Shown: positions 53,095-63,075, counted from the first letter of the stretch. The stretch is 64,000 nt of DNA from Rhodohalobacter sp. SW132 (GCF_003390325.1 NZ_QUOK01000014.1:1-64000); one strand, 5' to 3'. The notes: generated by a model not told the origin, from the letters alone. Numbers and translations: made by a program.

Positions 53095-53255
53095 AGGGTT
53101 GAAAATTTTGGGATGATATTACAAAACTGATGCCGGATTCTCACTATAGAATTGCAACATTTTTTATTATCGGTTCGATTCCAGTGTAACATTATTTTGA
53201 GGATGGCCGTAATCAGTTGATAAACGGGCTGGTTAAACGAAAATAATAAACAGGT

Positions 53256-54191
53256 ATGATGATGGATAAAATAAAAGCTATAACAGGAACTTTTTTAGCA
53301 ATGATTTTGGCGTTTTTTTCTACGCTGACAGCACAGGAACATCCGGATGCTTATCGGTCAGAGCTTTTTCAAACCAGCGCATCCCCATCGGTAACGATCG
53401 AAACAAGCGGAGGTTTTATTGAAGTTCAGGGTCATGATGCGGATGAGGTGAGGGTGGATATGATTGTGCGGCGCGGTAACCGGGTGTTATCCCCATCGGA
53501 TACCGATTTAAGTGATTTTGAGATAACGATTCACCAGGAAAATGACAGGGTGGAAGCGTCGGCAAAACGGAGTGGCGGAATCAGCCGATGGTTTGGCGGT
53601 GGTTCAAATATTTCGGTTAACTTTGTGATTCATGCGCCGCACGATTCAGAAGTGAAAGGAAGCACCAGCGGGGGTTCGGTAACGGTTAAGAATATATCCA
53701 ACAGTGTTGATATGAGAACCAGCGGCGGGAGTGTAACGGCCGAGGCGATCTCCGGGAATGCAGATTTGCGAACTTCCGGCGGCAGTATAACACTCAATGA
53801 CATTGAAGGAACACTTGTTGCCCGAACCAGCGGCGGTTCAATCCGTGCTGACGGACTTTCTGGCAGCTCCGAACTGGCCACCTCCGGCGGTAGCATCCGT
53901 CTCGAAAACATCAAGGGAAGCGTGTCGGCACGGACAAGCGGAGGCAGCATTCGTGCGCATATGCTGGAGTTCGATAACGATCTCGATTTCAGAACGAGCG
54001 GGGGAAGTATCAGTGTTCAGATACCGACTACCGAACATTTTGATGTAGATTTGCGTGGCAGCAGAGTGAATATTGATCTCAATAACTTCAGCGGGAACTC
54101 CGAAAGAAACCGTGTCAACGGCCGGATGGGCAACGGAGGCCCAAAAATAGCGGCAACAACCTCCGGCGGCAGTGTAAGTGTAGAGTATTAA
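53256..54191 (+). CDS. DUF4097-family secreted beta-repeat protein
   Basis: A 311-residue exported protein (signal peptide to about residue 26, TLTAQ). The mature chain is a DUF4097-type right-handed beta-repeat with nine TSGG units, most of the form RTSGGSI, spaced about 19 to 21 residues apart. DUF4097 proteins are usually envelope proteins of unknown function. No membrane anchor or lipobox is present. Its stop codon TAA is also the first three bases of a dispersed repeat. Confidence 0.8.
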   Translation: MMMDKIKAITGTFLAMILAFFSTLTAQEHPDAYRSELFQTSASPSVTIETSGGFIEVQGHDADEVRVDMIVRRGNRVLSPSDTDLSDFEITIHQENDRVEASAKRSGGISRWFGGGSNISVNFVIHAPHDSEVKGSTSGGSVTVKNISNSVDMRTSGGSVTAEAISGNADLRTSGGSITLNDIEGTLVARTSGGSIRADGLSGSSELATSGGSIRLENIKGSVSARTSGGSIRAHMLEFDNDLDFRTSGGSISVQIPTTEHFDVDLRGSRVNIDLNNFSGNSERNRVNGRMGNGGPKIAATTSGGSVSVEY

Positions 54192-54230
54192 CCTGAGTCC
54201 GATTGTTAAATCATGATCGTAAAAGTCCCC
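54189..54230 (+). repeat. Second copy of the MITE left end
   Basis: Matches 44661-44702 at 38 of 42 positions, starting with TAACCTGAGT. Here the TAA is the stop codon of the DUF4097 gene. A matching right terminus was not found nearby. Confidence 0.65.
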
Positions 54231-54505
54231 TCAATAGAGGCTGTGAGAATTTACCCTCTCATTTGAGGCATTCATTATTTTTTAAGGTATGAAAGCTTGT
54301 ATTAAAGCTCCTCTCCCTATCAAGTCCTGTTAGGGCACGATAGGGAGGGGGCGGGGGAGGGTCAGAAACTCCAGGGAGCTGAGAAAATGGCTGAAATCTT
54401 AATTTATTTAAGTGCATTTTCTTTGGAAAACAGTTTCCTCACAACCTTAATATAGGGGGATGTTCATCAAAAAACATTTCTGTATCAGGAATCAAATGCG
54501 ATGTA
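54192..54505. other. Intergenic region with REP-like palindrome
   Basis: No gene. After the repeat end at 54189-54230, a REP-like unit lies at 54308-54364: stem CTCCCTATC / GATAGGGAG followed by the G-rich tail GGGGGAGGGTC. Confidence 0.5.
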
Positions 54506-55444
54506 TTAAACCGCTTGATGTTCGGGGACAGGTATAGGATTGGATGTCACGTCAGACTTTGCAGATTTTTGGTGTGCTGGTTTAAAATCTTCAGGATTAT
54601 TCTTAGTGTGTTTCTTCGGGCTTTTAAACCATCTCAATGGGGCTAATAAAAACGAGCCAATCTTAACTGCTGCAGAGTTTTTAAAAAGTTCTACGGTTTC
54701 TTTGAGCTCTTTTATCTCTTTTTCTTTTGTGTAAATTACATGTTCAGTGTATTCTTTAAAAAGGTCTCTGTGTTTCTGGACCATATATTTTATGATCTCT
54801 GGTCTTTTATGATAGACTCTGTCATACATAGAACCTTTTGTTTGGCGATAGTAAAAAAGATATTCCGGAATGGAATAAACAGTCCAGCCCTGTTTTGTAA
54901 CATTGATAGCGAATTCCCAATCCTCATATCCTGGGATACCTTCATCATAGCCCCCGGCATCTATCCAGCATTCATATCTGAATAATAAACAAGAAACGGC
55001 ATTATTTTTTACCAGAAAATCCGCAACGTCTCCACCGGTAAATTGATTGGTGCTAACTTCATTATCTCCAAACCTTTTAACATAGCAAGTAACCATTCCG
55101 GTTTCTGGCTGTGAATCTAAAGCATGGAGGGCTTTTTCAATAAAAGTGGGAGCAAATTTATCATCAGAATCGAGTGTGAGAATATATTCACCTTTGCTTC
55201 TTTTAATGCCGTAATTTCTTGCAGATGCAACATCCCCGTTTTCTTTATAATAAACCCTTGTGTTACGGGTGTCTATTTCCTTTAGAACCGTACGAGTTTT
55301 CTCATCATCAGATCCATCATCCACAATAATAATTTCAAAGTTCTGATAGGTTTGATTTAATATACTGTCTATTGCTTCATGTATATACATACCATGATTG
55401 TAGCAGGGAATGATTACACTTACTAAATTAGGATCTCGACGCAT
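54506..55444 (-). CDS. Glycosyltransferase family 2 protein
   Basis: A 312-residue GT-A fold enzyme: SVIIPCYNHGMYIHEAIDSI at the N-terminus, IIIVDDGSDDEKT, and the metal-binding TLDSDDKFAP. A predicted helical C-terminus (KEKEIKELKETVELF) and basic tail may tether it to the membrane. It transfers a sugar to a glycan acceptor in the cytoplasm during surface polysaccharide synthesis; donor and acceptor are not identifiable. It is the first gene of the lower-GC polysaccharide locus. Confidence 0.9.
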   Translation of the reverse strand: MRRDPNLVSVIIPCYNHGMYIHEAIDSILNQTYQNFEIIIVDDGSDDEKTRTVLKEIDTRNTRVYYKENGDVASARNYGIKRSKGEYILTLDSDDKFAPTFIEKALHALDSQPETGMVTCYVKRFGDNEVSTNQFTGGDVADFLVKNNAVSCLLFRYECWIDAGGYDEGIPGYEDWEFAINVTKQGWTVYSIPEYLFYYRQTKGSMYDRVYHKRPEIIKYMVQKHRDLFKEYTEHVIYTKEKEIKELKETVELFKNSAAVKIGSFLLAPLRWFKSPKKHTKNNPEDFKPAHQKSAKSDVTSNPIPVPEHQAV

Positions 55445-55970
55445 GGGATGGTCATTAGCTGATGTTGATGATACACCTTTTAAATACTTTGTATAATGAA
55501 AATATTGCTAAACGAAGAGAATCAAAATTTGAAATTGTTAATTAATGATTGGTTCAAAAATGAAAGTGAGGCTTTTTAGTGAGCTTATAATCATTCAATC
55601 CTACACATCAACGTATTCCAGTAATACTCCGGAGAGAAAATAGAATTCAGAATTGATTTATATTTTTTCAATTTTTATTGAGATATATAGTGATGCAGTT
55701 GTTTTGCTCTTGGTTAAAGCCGGAGCGAATTCCATAACCGGATATTTTCGATGTATAGGGAAGCTGACAGATTGAGTAGGATGTGAAAACTTAAGTATTG
55801 TGCCGCGAGTGGAAAAATTAGGTCAATATGGTGGAGATTCTTATTGAAAACAACAGAAATTGAAAAATAAGAATTGTTGCAAAACTCGTTAAAATAAAGT
55901 TTCTATAATAATTTACCTGTATGTTCAGTCATCCCTAGTGAATTAAAATATTGTCAAATAAGCCAAGTCA
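55445..55970. other. AT-rich intergenic region
   Basis: Between two divergent glycosyltransferase genes. Strongly A/T-rich, no open frame or RNA gene recognised. It probably carries the promoters of both neighbours. Confidence 0.4.
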
Positions 55971-57179
55971 GTGAAAAGTATACTAAGAATTCATTTTCCC
56001 AAAATATTTAACTTTTTAAAAAGAGTAAAAAAGAAATTATTTAGTGATTCAAGAAATAATAATTTGGATAATTACAGTGCTGATTTTAAAACATATGAAG
56101 CAGCAATTCTGAAACAGCCTGTCGCTGACAGAAAAAGAGTTTTGCATGTAATAGTTAATTTTTGGACCGGTGGCTCTGCAAGGCTTGTGGTAGATTTGTT
56201 TGAAAATATGGGCCACGTGTACGAACAAACAGTTTTAACTAAAGATATTCCGGATGTTCCTGCATATACAGGATTTCCTATGATAATTGACGAGGATACT
56301 AAGGAATCAGGTTCAATTTTGAATAAACTAAATAATTTTAAGCCTGATTTAGTACATATTCATTACTTAGGCCATCAAAGGGATAAATGGGGTAAGAAAA
56401 GCTGGGAGTGGTATAACAAAATTTTTGACATAATTGAGGAATTAGACTGTCCTGTTATAGAAAATGTGAATATTCCTACAGACCCTTTTGAAAATAAAAT
56501 TGTCAGCTACTATGTATATGTAAGTAACTTTGTAAGAGAAAAGTTTGCACAACCTCACCATCAAAACAAAGTGATTTATCCCGGCTCAGATTTTACTCAT
56601 TTCAAAAAGTTAAAACCAACCGATATACCTGATAATTGCATTGGAATGGTGTACAGATTGGAGCGTGATAAAATAAATGAAGAATCAATCAAAGTATTCA
56701 TAGAGGTTGTTAAAAAAAGAAAGGATACAAATGTACTGATTGTAGGAGGTGGAAGTCTGTTAGAAAATTATAAAAAAGCTGTGAATGATGCCGGTCTAAG
56801 TGAATCCTTTACATTTACTGGTTATGTTGCATATAATGACCTTCCACAATACTACAATAAGATGAGTGTATTTGTTGCTCCTGTCCACAGGGAAAGTTTT
56901 GGGCAGGTTACACCAATGGCAATGAATATGGGAATTCCGGTAGTAGGTTATGATGTAGGTGCAATACCGGAAATCATTGCAAATGAAAGACTGCTTGCCG
57001 ATTCTGGTGACTATTTACAATTATCGGAAATCATTATCAATTTACTAGATGATCGTGGAAAACGATTAAATATTGGCGCCTCGAACCAGTTACGTGCTGA
57101 ATCTTTATTTTCAGTAGAAGCTATGATTCAATCCTACGAGAAAATTTATCAAGAGGTTTTGTCTGGAAAGTCAGTATGA
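55971..57179 (+). CDS. Glycosyltransferase family 4-like protein with altered EX7E motif
   Basis: A 402-residue GT-B fold enzyme. The N-terminal acceptor domain starts RVLHVIVNFWTGGSARLVVDL; the donor domain has NVLIVGGGSLLENYKKAV, LPQYYNKMSVFVAP, and VGYDVGAIPEIIAN. The nucleotide-sugar motif reads HRESFGQVTPMAMNMG, so the second Glu of the usual EX7E is a Met. The gene starts with GTG and is very AT-rich compared with the rest of the window, suggesting horizontal origin. It stands alone on the plus strand within the locus. Confidence 0.9.
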   Translation: MKSILRIHFPKIFNFLKRVKKKLFSDSRNNNLDNYSADFKTYEAAILKQPVADRKRVLHVIVNFWTGGSARLVVDLFENMGHVYEQTVLTKDIPDVPAYTGFPMIIDEDTKESGSILNKLNNFKPDLVHIHYLGHQRDKWGKKSWEWYNKIFDIIEELDCPVIENVNIPTDPFENKIVSYYVYVSNFVREKFAQPHHQNKVIYPGSDFTHFKKLKPTDIPDNCIGMVYRLERDKINEESIKVFIEVVKKRKDTNVLIVGGGSLLENYKKAVNDAGLSESFTFTGYVAYNDLPQYYNKMSVFVAPVHRESFGQVTPMAMNMGIPVVGYDVGAIPEIIANERLLADSGDYLQLSEIIINLLDDRGKRLNIGASNQLRAESLFSVEAMIQSYEKIYQEVLSGKSV

Positions 57180-57407
57180 ATCAATAACGTACATTTCAAT
57201 TTCTGAGTTCAACCTTAGTAACTCCAGTTCTTAGGCATACTTCAAGTTGTACCTTCAAGAAAGTCCGAAATAATCCGCGATGGGATTATCCTCGACTTTA
57301 CAAAACGAAAAAAACTGTAGCAAAATCATTAGTAGGCTTCATTACCCCTAACCAACCAATTGAATTCCCGAATCGTCGTTTGTGCTCGTCACTGGAATAG
57401 CAATAGC

Positions 57408-58316
57408 TTACTGGCTTGTGAAAACTCTTCGTATTTTATTTAGAATCCTTCGGGGCAAAGCATAAAATATTTTGTGGTATATAGGATGTGTATAAGGTAG
57501 TAGGTTCTTTTTTATAAGTTTATATACTTCGCTATTTTTCGAATCGCACTGCTCTAAATAACCTTTAAACCACTCTAAAAACTCTGTTCTTATTTTTATA
57601 TATGAAGTATTATCTTTTATTTTAGCTGACGCTGAATCATCTCTTTGCCGATAATGATTATTACAAGAAGAAGAAATATAAACAGGTTCGTGATAATACA
57701 TTTTACTTAAAAACACCTGATCTGTATAATTGCTATGAAAAGAGTCGACAAAACCTCCATATTTTTTAACAGCATCTTTTAAAACTATGATTCCACACAT
57801 GCAGGGAGCAGCAGATCCTTTTTTTAGTGGATACAATTTGACACTTAGTTCTCCTGGCTTATATAGTTGGTTCTGAGGAACTCCTATTAATTTCATCTCA
57901 TCATCTTTTTGTTCATTATACCAACTGTTCCAATACACGGTCGCTTCACAGACCATTGTTGCTTTAGTATTATTGAAGTTTTTCACTTGGTTGTCTAAAT
58001 AATTTGGTTCGAATATATCGTCTGCATCTAAAAAGGCAATTAGTTTTCCTTTGGCATGTTTGATTCCTAAATTTCGACTGGCACTTGCCCCTCTGTTGCT
58101 GTGATTTGCATGTTCTATATATCTAATCTGATCTGCATAAGAGCTGGCGTATTCCTTGGCTACATTTGTACTGTTATCAATTGATCCATCATCAACAAGG
58201 ATCAATTCCCAATTTTCATACTGTTGCTTAATAACACTTTGGATGGTTTCCTCTATAAATTCCTCTTCATTATAAAAAGGAGTGATAACAGATACAGATG
58301 GAGTTTTCTGATTCAT
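57408..58316 (-). CDS. Glycosyltransferase family 2 protein
   Basis: A 302-residue GT2 enzyme: PSVSVITPFYNEEEFIEETI, LILVDDGSIDNSTNVAK, SASRNLGIKHAKGKLIAFLD followed by DADDIFEP. C-terminal part includes a basic end (FYALPRRILNKIRRVF) suited to membrane association. Very AT-rich. It is downstream of the deacetylase and methyltransferase genes on the same strand, 26 bases apart from the former. Confidence 0.92.
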   Translation of the reverse strand: MNQKTPSVSVITPFYNEEEFIEETIQSVIKQQYENWELILVDDGSIDNSTNVAKEYASSYADQIRYIEHANHSNRGASASRNLGIKHAKGKLIAFLDADDIFEPNYLDNQVKNFNNTKATMVCEATVYWNSWYNEQKDDEMKLIGVPQNQLYKPGELSVKLYPLKKGSAAPCMCGIIVLKDAVKKYGGFVDSFHSNYTDQVFLSKMYYHEPVYISSSCNNHYRQRDDSASAKIKDNTSYIKIRTEFLEWFKGYLEQCDSKNSEVYKLIKKNLLPYTHPIYHKIFYALPRRILNKIRRVFTSQ

Positions 58317-58342
58317 AAATATGCGGTTTCGTTAGTTTTTCA

Positions 58343-59341
58343 TTACTTTCTGAGCCAATTACTCAGACTCCGTTCAAAGTTTTTCTGATTCAGGTCTGTA
58401 ACCTGAAACCTGCCAATTTTATAACGATCTGTTTTTTTAACGACTGGTTTGGACGTGGTTGTGAAGGCTGCCGAAAAGGCACGCTCTTTTAAGATCTGAA
58501 TTGTTGAGCTATTAAAGTTTCCGGATGGATAGGCAAAGGATCTGATTTTTTCATCTAAACAGTTTTCAAGAAAATTCTGGTTCTCCACTATTTCCTTTTT
58601 TTGTACATCTTTTGTATGCTTTGCTAAAGCTGGATGTGTTGAAGTATGTCCCCCAATAGTAAAAAGTGGATTATCGGATAGCAGTTTCAGTTGTTGTACT
58701 GACATTGTGCCCTCTACCTGACTATCATCTTCTGAAAGTCCCGCCCATTCCTTGACAAGCTTCAATAACTTAATTTGGTCATCTTTTTGTAGAGGGCTGA
58801 ATAATTTCCAAAGCTTTACGTATAACTTGGTACGTAATGTAGGTGGCTGACTGGCTCCAAAATTGGCCTGCTTTGATCGTATTTTTTCATTTAATTCACA
58901 ATCTTCTCCCAGATTAAAATTTATAGTCTCGTTTCTAAATGAGACTGAGAGAACAGAAGGTAGTTTATCAGTATGCACAATAATAGCTTCCAGCTCGTCC
59001 CACCAGAATGGCTGGCCGCCTAAATAGCTATCTGTGATAAAGAATGTTGCAGGCACTGAATATTTTTCCAGAAGTGGTTTTGCTGTGGTGAAATTATCCA
59101 GGTATCCATCATCAAATGTCAGCGCCACAGCTCCGTTTTGAATTTTTCCAGATTCAATTTGCCGTATTAATTCATGGGTACTGATTATTGAATAGTGTTC
59201 TTTCAAAAATTTAAGCTGGGCATTAAAATTTTCAGGGCTGACAGAAAGATTCCAGGGATCGGTTAAGGGGTTATTGATCCTGTGATACATTAAAACCAAT
59301 GCACGGTTTTGGAACAGATATCTAAACTTCGGCAGTCTCAT
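58343..59341 (-). CDS. Polysaccharide deacetylase family protein
   Basis: NodB-type carbohydrate esterase of 332 residues. VLMYHRINNPLTDPW at the start, ALTFDDGYLDNFTTAKPLL with the catalytic Asp and metal Asp, and TIGGHTSTHPALA with the metal His pair. FAYPSGNFN is motif 3. It probably removes acetyl groups from an exopolysaccharide or peptidoglycan precursor. No signal peptide was seen. Its start overlaps the stop of the methyltransferase gene by four bases. Confidence 0.9.
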   Translation of the reverse strand: MRLPKFRYLFQNRALVLMYHRINNPLTDPWNLSVSPENFNAQLKFLKEHYSIISTHELIRQIESGKIQNGAVALTFDDGYLDNFTTAKPLLEKYSVPATFFITDSYLGGQPFWWDELEAIIVHTDKLPSVLSVSFRNETINFNLGEDCELNEKIRSKQANFGASQPPTLRTKLYVKLWKLFSPLQKDDQIKLLKLVKEWAGLSEDDSQVEGTMSVQQLKLLSDNPLFTIGGHTSTHPALAKHTKDVQKKEIVENQNFLENCLDEKIRSFAYPSGNFNSSTIQILKERAFSAAFTTTSKPVVKKTDRYKIGRFQVTDLNQKNFERSLSNWLRK

Positions 59342-60081
59342 ACTTTACCTTTCTTAACAGCCCTTACAGTGACCGTTACCTGCATATTGGGATCATGTTC
59401 ATCTAGTTGATCTGTTGTCAGTTCATTCTCGCTCATTCCATATAAAAAAGCAGATGCGGAAAGAACATTACCATAATTATTAACTTCAAAAGTACCATCA
59501 GGAAAAGTCTCGGTCATGATTTTTTTCATCGCCATGTCGGTAAATGACCAATACCAGGTATATCCCCACTCCTCGTAATCGATTGGAGTGATTCCAGGTA
59601 CAGTTACCAACAGAGTTCCACCGGGTTTCAGAATTCGATGACACGTTTTAAGAGCTTGCTTGAAATCGTAAATCAGGTGAAGTGTTTGAAGAAGTACAAT
59701 ACAGTCGAATGTACTATCCGGGATATGTGGAGCGTTACTAAGATCTCCAATAAATGTAGCCGATTCATTGCTTTCATCTACATGCAATACATCCATTTTA
59801 GTCACTTTATCACCACCGTATTTGCGGGTATATGTATTCTCACCAACTTCCAATACCCTGCCGCGAATACTGCCCGATTCTATTTCTAGAAACTTTTTTA
59901 TATAGTAACGATCTACAGGGCCTCCTCTGTCGTAGCCGAATTTTTTGCTGAATGGAGTGGTTCTGTTCATGTCACCTAGGGATACTCTACCCGTCGGGGG
60001 AATAAAGTTTTTCCTAAGACCTGTCTGAAATAATTTTCTTTTCACAGAAACAGATAGAACTTGTCTGATTTTTTTAATCAT
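59338..60081 (-). CDS. Class I SAM-dependent methyltransferase
   Basis: A 247-residue methyltransferase. The SAM motif I is GRVLEVGENTYTRKYGG, then SNAPHIPDSTFDCIVLLQTL (motif II), and LKTCHRILKPGGTLLVTVPG (motif III). The basic N-terminal region (MIKKIRQVLSVSVKRKLF) is unlike the core. Genomic context implies methylation of a glycan or lipid carrier-linked sugar. It is first of the three-gene run methyltransferase-deacetylase-GT2. Confidence 0.88.
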   Translation of the reverse strand: MIKKIRQVLSVSVKRKLFQTGLRKNFIPPTGRVSLGDMNRTTPFSKKFGYDRGGPVDRYYIKKFLEIESGSIRGRVLEVGENTYTRKYGGDKVTKMDVLHVDESNESATFIGDLSNAPHIPDSTFDCIVLLQTLHLIYDFKQALKTCHRILKPGGTLLVTVPGITPIDYEEWGYTWYWSFTDMAMKKIMTETFPDGTFEVNNYGNVLSASAFLYGMSENELTTDQLDEHDPNMQVTVTVRAVKKGKV

Positions 60082-60410
60082 TGATCGTTAATTATATTTT
60101 TTGGAGATATAGAGTTGAAATGAGACTCATGCTAAAAAGCATCGACCAATTCTATATAAAATTTCTATTCATAATATTATTTCGGTACACCCATTTACTA
60201 GCAAAAAAGAACTGCTAATCATAATTCTTTTTGAAAGGTTAAATATTGAAAACCCATTGAAAATGGGCATTTAATTCAATTTCATTTCAATGACTCGGAA
60301 TTAAAATGTTTAATTTATTGATGGCAGTTGCCTCAAAATAATTAAACTGAACTTTTTACTGCGGTTATAAATTCAAATTTACTAATGAAATTAACCTCAG
60401 TAAATCAGAA
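60082..60410. other. AT-rich intergenic region
   Basis: No open frame or RNA structure recognised. Long A/T stretches only. Confidence 0.4.
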
Positions 60411-61427
60411 CTAAAATAAATCCTTTAATTTATTAGAGCTCCATGACGAAAGAAATTTTGCCAGCTGGTTGAAATTGCCGGTTTGGATCAACAAAGGAAC
60501 TTTATCTTTCGTAGGAATTTTTTTCAGAAATGACTTAAGAAGATGCTCTTTTTTCATTTTTGCCGCCAGTTTTATGGAGTTCTCATCTCTGTTTATATTA
60601 TCTTTTTTGAGAATGTGAGGGGTTATCACGTCCAGCTCGTTGATACATGAGGCCATATCTTTGACCCTCGGAGGGTTGCAAAGGGGATCGAAATGATTGC
60701 GATAAGCTTCCAGCCAATCATCAGGTATAGTATAATTTTCTCCTACAAAGTACCTGAGGTTTTCTTTAGTCTGTTCTATAGCAGTTGCCCTGTACTCTTC
60801 AGCCAAAACAGAATTTGACACACTTTGATTGGTTATGCGGTATTTTATGAGTATGTCATCCAAATTATGGATCAGGTATTTTCTTATAAGTTTTGACCAT
60901 AAACGATAATCCTCGGAAAATGTTGACGGATACATTCCAGCATCTATAACGTGACGCCTTTTGTACATAACACTTGGATGGTAAATCCAGCAATAAAAGG
61001 TAAGATTAAAGTAAAATAGTTTACTGTCTCTCTGATATAAATAAAGCCTCTCACCAGTTTCAGAGATGACTTCCACATTTGATGACAGAAGGCTGCATTC
61101 CGGATGGGCTTCCAGGTACGTATACTGTTTTTCCAGACGATCGGGCAGGCTGATATCATCAGCGTCCATCCTTGCAATAAGATCAGAAGACGCTAGTTCA
61201 ATTCCTTTATTTAGGGTTGCGCCTATACCCATATTTTGGTCATTTATAACCAGCCGTATTCGATCGTCGGTGTAGGAATTAATGATATCTAGGCTGCTGT
61301 CAGTTGACCCGTCGTCAATAATCAGGAATTCAAAGTCAGTGAATGATTGATTTAAAATACTATCAATCGCCTCTCTCAAATATTTTTCGGCGTTATACAC
61401 CGGCATCAATACGGTTACTTTCGGCAT
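60411..61427 (-). CDS. Glycosyltransferase family 2 protein
   Basis: A 338-residue GT2 enzyme. KVTVLMPVYNAEKYLREAID, FLIIDDGSTDSSLDIINSYT, GATLNKGIELASSDLIARM, followed by the metal-binding DADDISLPDRLEKQ. It resembles rhamnosyl- or galactosyl-transferases of O-antigen loci, but the donor is not determinable. A single gene between the methyltransferase run and the sulfotransferase gene. Confidence 0.92.
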   Translation of the reverse strand: MPKVTVLMPVYNAEKYLREAIDSILNQSFTDFEFLIIDDGSTDSSLDIINSYTDDRIRLVINDQNMGIGATLNKGIELASSDLIARMDADDISLPDRLEKQYTYLEAHPECSLLSSNVEVISETGERLYLYQRDSKLFYFNLTFYCWIYHPSVMYKRRHVIDAGMYPSTFSEDYRLWSKLIRKYLIHNLDDILIKYRITNQSVSNSVLAEEYRATAIEQTKENLRYFVGENYTIPDDWLEAYRNHFDPLCNPPRVKDMASCINELDVITPHILKKDNINRDENSIKLAAKMKKEHLLKSFLKKIPTKDKVPLLIQTGNFNQLAKFLSSWSSNKLKDLF

Positions 61428-61660
61428 AACTTATTTGTTAAATAGTACATTGCGCATACAATTACAGGTCTCTTATTCCTCAGCTTGAATGCGCTGAGTT
61501 TTAAAAAAAATACAGTAATCCTCAATAAACCGAAGACCTGTTAAGAGATTATAACTCAGAAAGGCTAAAGTGTGGTTTTTATAGGGTTTTTATAACATTC
61601 TTTGAGCATCAAACCGCAGAGATAAAACCAAATTTTTACTGCGGATGAAAAAGAATAAGA

Positions 61661-62674
61661 TCATGAAACTTTTTCAGTAATTTCTTGTCGCTGCAATGTA
61701 TTCAGATATTCATAATTAGGCTCTGCGGCATCAGTATAGATAGAGGTAAGGTTAACTGCATCTACCATGTAGAGAATATCATCAATTTGTTTTGTCGTAA
61801 GCTGTTGCTTCCATTTCAGAAGCTGTGCATCTGCATTTTCTTTTACTTTTTCTTTTACTGAAGAGGATGGCTTATCAAGCGTTTGTAATATGTCGTTATT
61901 TACCTCAGCTCCAAGGGCATTACAAATTCTTCTGAGCTCAGAATGGTTATGTGTGATGAGTTTTTCGTAGGGTACAAGTATCCAGGGATGTTCACTGGAA
62001 TGGAGAAGTGGCAGGTAGTGGTCCAGGCACCACATCAGGGTAAGGGCTTCAGTTTTTGTCGATATACGCTCTATTAACGGGGCAAAAGTATCTTGAACGG
62101 AATCGGGAAGATGGTCAATTTTTACTGTAGGTGAGGCTACTGAATCCTTTTGAACATATTCCCATGTCCATTTATCCCATTGTCCGAATCGTAGCATTGA
62201 ATTTACCACAGCGCATGGATGTCGGACGATGAAGACAATCCCGCGAACATCAAACTGTTCTGCAAACCAGGGCAACATCCGGTTGATTCGGCAAAACTTG
62301 ACAAGCAGCTTATCTCGCTGGCTATGTTCAAAAATACGTCCGGGAACTGATTGTGCCTCAAATAACCAGCGGGCAGACTGATCCATTTGTCCTTGAAGTA
62401 CATCGGATAAAAACTTCTTCTGATCTGGTACGGACTGGCCGGGGGCGATATAGCTTCGCAGGTTGAACCCGTGTTTTTTCCGGATCTTCTTTTTTAGAAG
62501 AGGTTCGTTAATTGCTTTATACCCTGGCAATTTATGCATCGCTTCCAGTAAAAGTGTTGTACCTGAACGGGGGGAACCTGCCAACACTATAGTATCTTCA
62601 ATCGCACATGAACCAATATTTCCGGCCAAACTAAAGGCGGTTCTTTGCAGTTTCCCGTTAATTCTCCTGATCAT
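61661..62674 (-). CDS. Sulfotransferase family protein
   Basis: A 337-residue cytoplasmic sulfotransferase. The 5'-phosphosulfate loop is VLAGSPRSGTTLLLEAMHKL near residue 31; the 3'-phosphate-binding segment is GIVFIVRHPCAVVNSMLRFG. A predicted PAPS-dependent transfer of sulfate to a sugar hydroxyl would give a sulfated surface polysaccharide, common in marine bacteria. Standing beside glycosyltransferases, it fits this role. Confidence 0.88.
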   Translation of the reverse strand: MIRRINGKLQRTAFSLAGNIGSCAIEDTIVLAGSPRSGTTLLLEAMHKLPGYKAINEPLLKKKIRKKHGFNLRSYIAPGQSVPDQKKFLSDVLQGQMDQSARWLFEAQSVPGRIFEHSQRDKLLVKFCRINRMLPWFAEQFDVRGIVFIVRHPCAVVNSMLRFGQWDKWTWEYVQKDSVASPTVKIDHLPDSVQDTFAPLIERISTKTEALTLMWCLDHYLPLLHSSEHPWILVPYEKLITHNHSELRRICNALGAEVNNDILQTLDKPSSSVKEKVKENADAQLLKWKQQLTTKQIDDILYMVDAVNLTSIYTDAAEPNYEYLNTLQRQEITEKVS

Positions 62675-63075
62675 CTAAAATATGTTTAAGATTTTGACAC
62701 TTTATTTATTAAATCGGATAGATTTCCTCTGTTCGTATGCAATTTCCCTATCCACTTTGTTTATAATACCTGGAAATTTTTCGAAAGTATTGTAAGTAAA
62801 TCTGTTAATGGTAACAAGTGATATTAACCTGTTCTAATATTTTTGAGGCAGGCTGAAGGCACTCTCGCAAACAGAATTAAAAGGAACGATTTTTTGGAAT
62901 CACACTATACGCCATTGTTCGGTTTGTTATACTCCAGGCCCGGTCGATAATTTGTGATTCATAATCACTTATCCTAATTTCATCGACGCAAACAGGCTTT
63001 GCAGACGATAAAACCGGAGAGCAGCCCATGTACAGAAATGTTGTTTAACAGAGATTACAGTATTAAATAATTTAT
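62675..63075. other. Intergenic region without recognised features
   Basis: Region between the divergent sulfotransferase and GT61 genes. I see no gene, tRNA or strong palindrome in it. Confidence 0.4.

Noticed and set aside
62675-63075. tRNA-like cloverleaf near 62940
   Set aside because: No T-loop consensus (GGTTCGAATCC type) or matching acceptor stem found.
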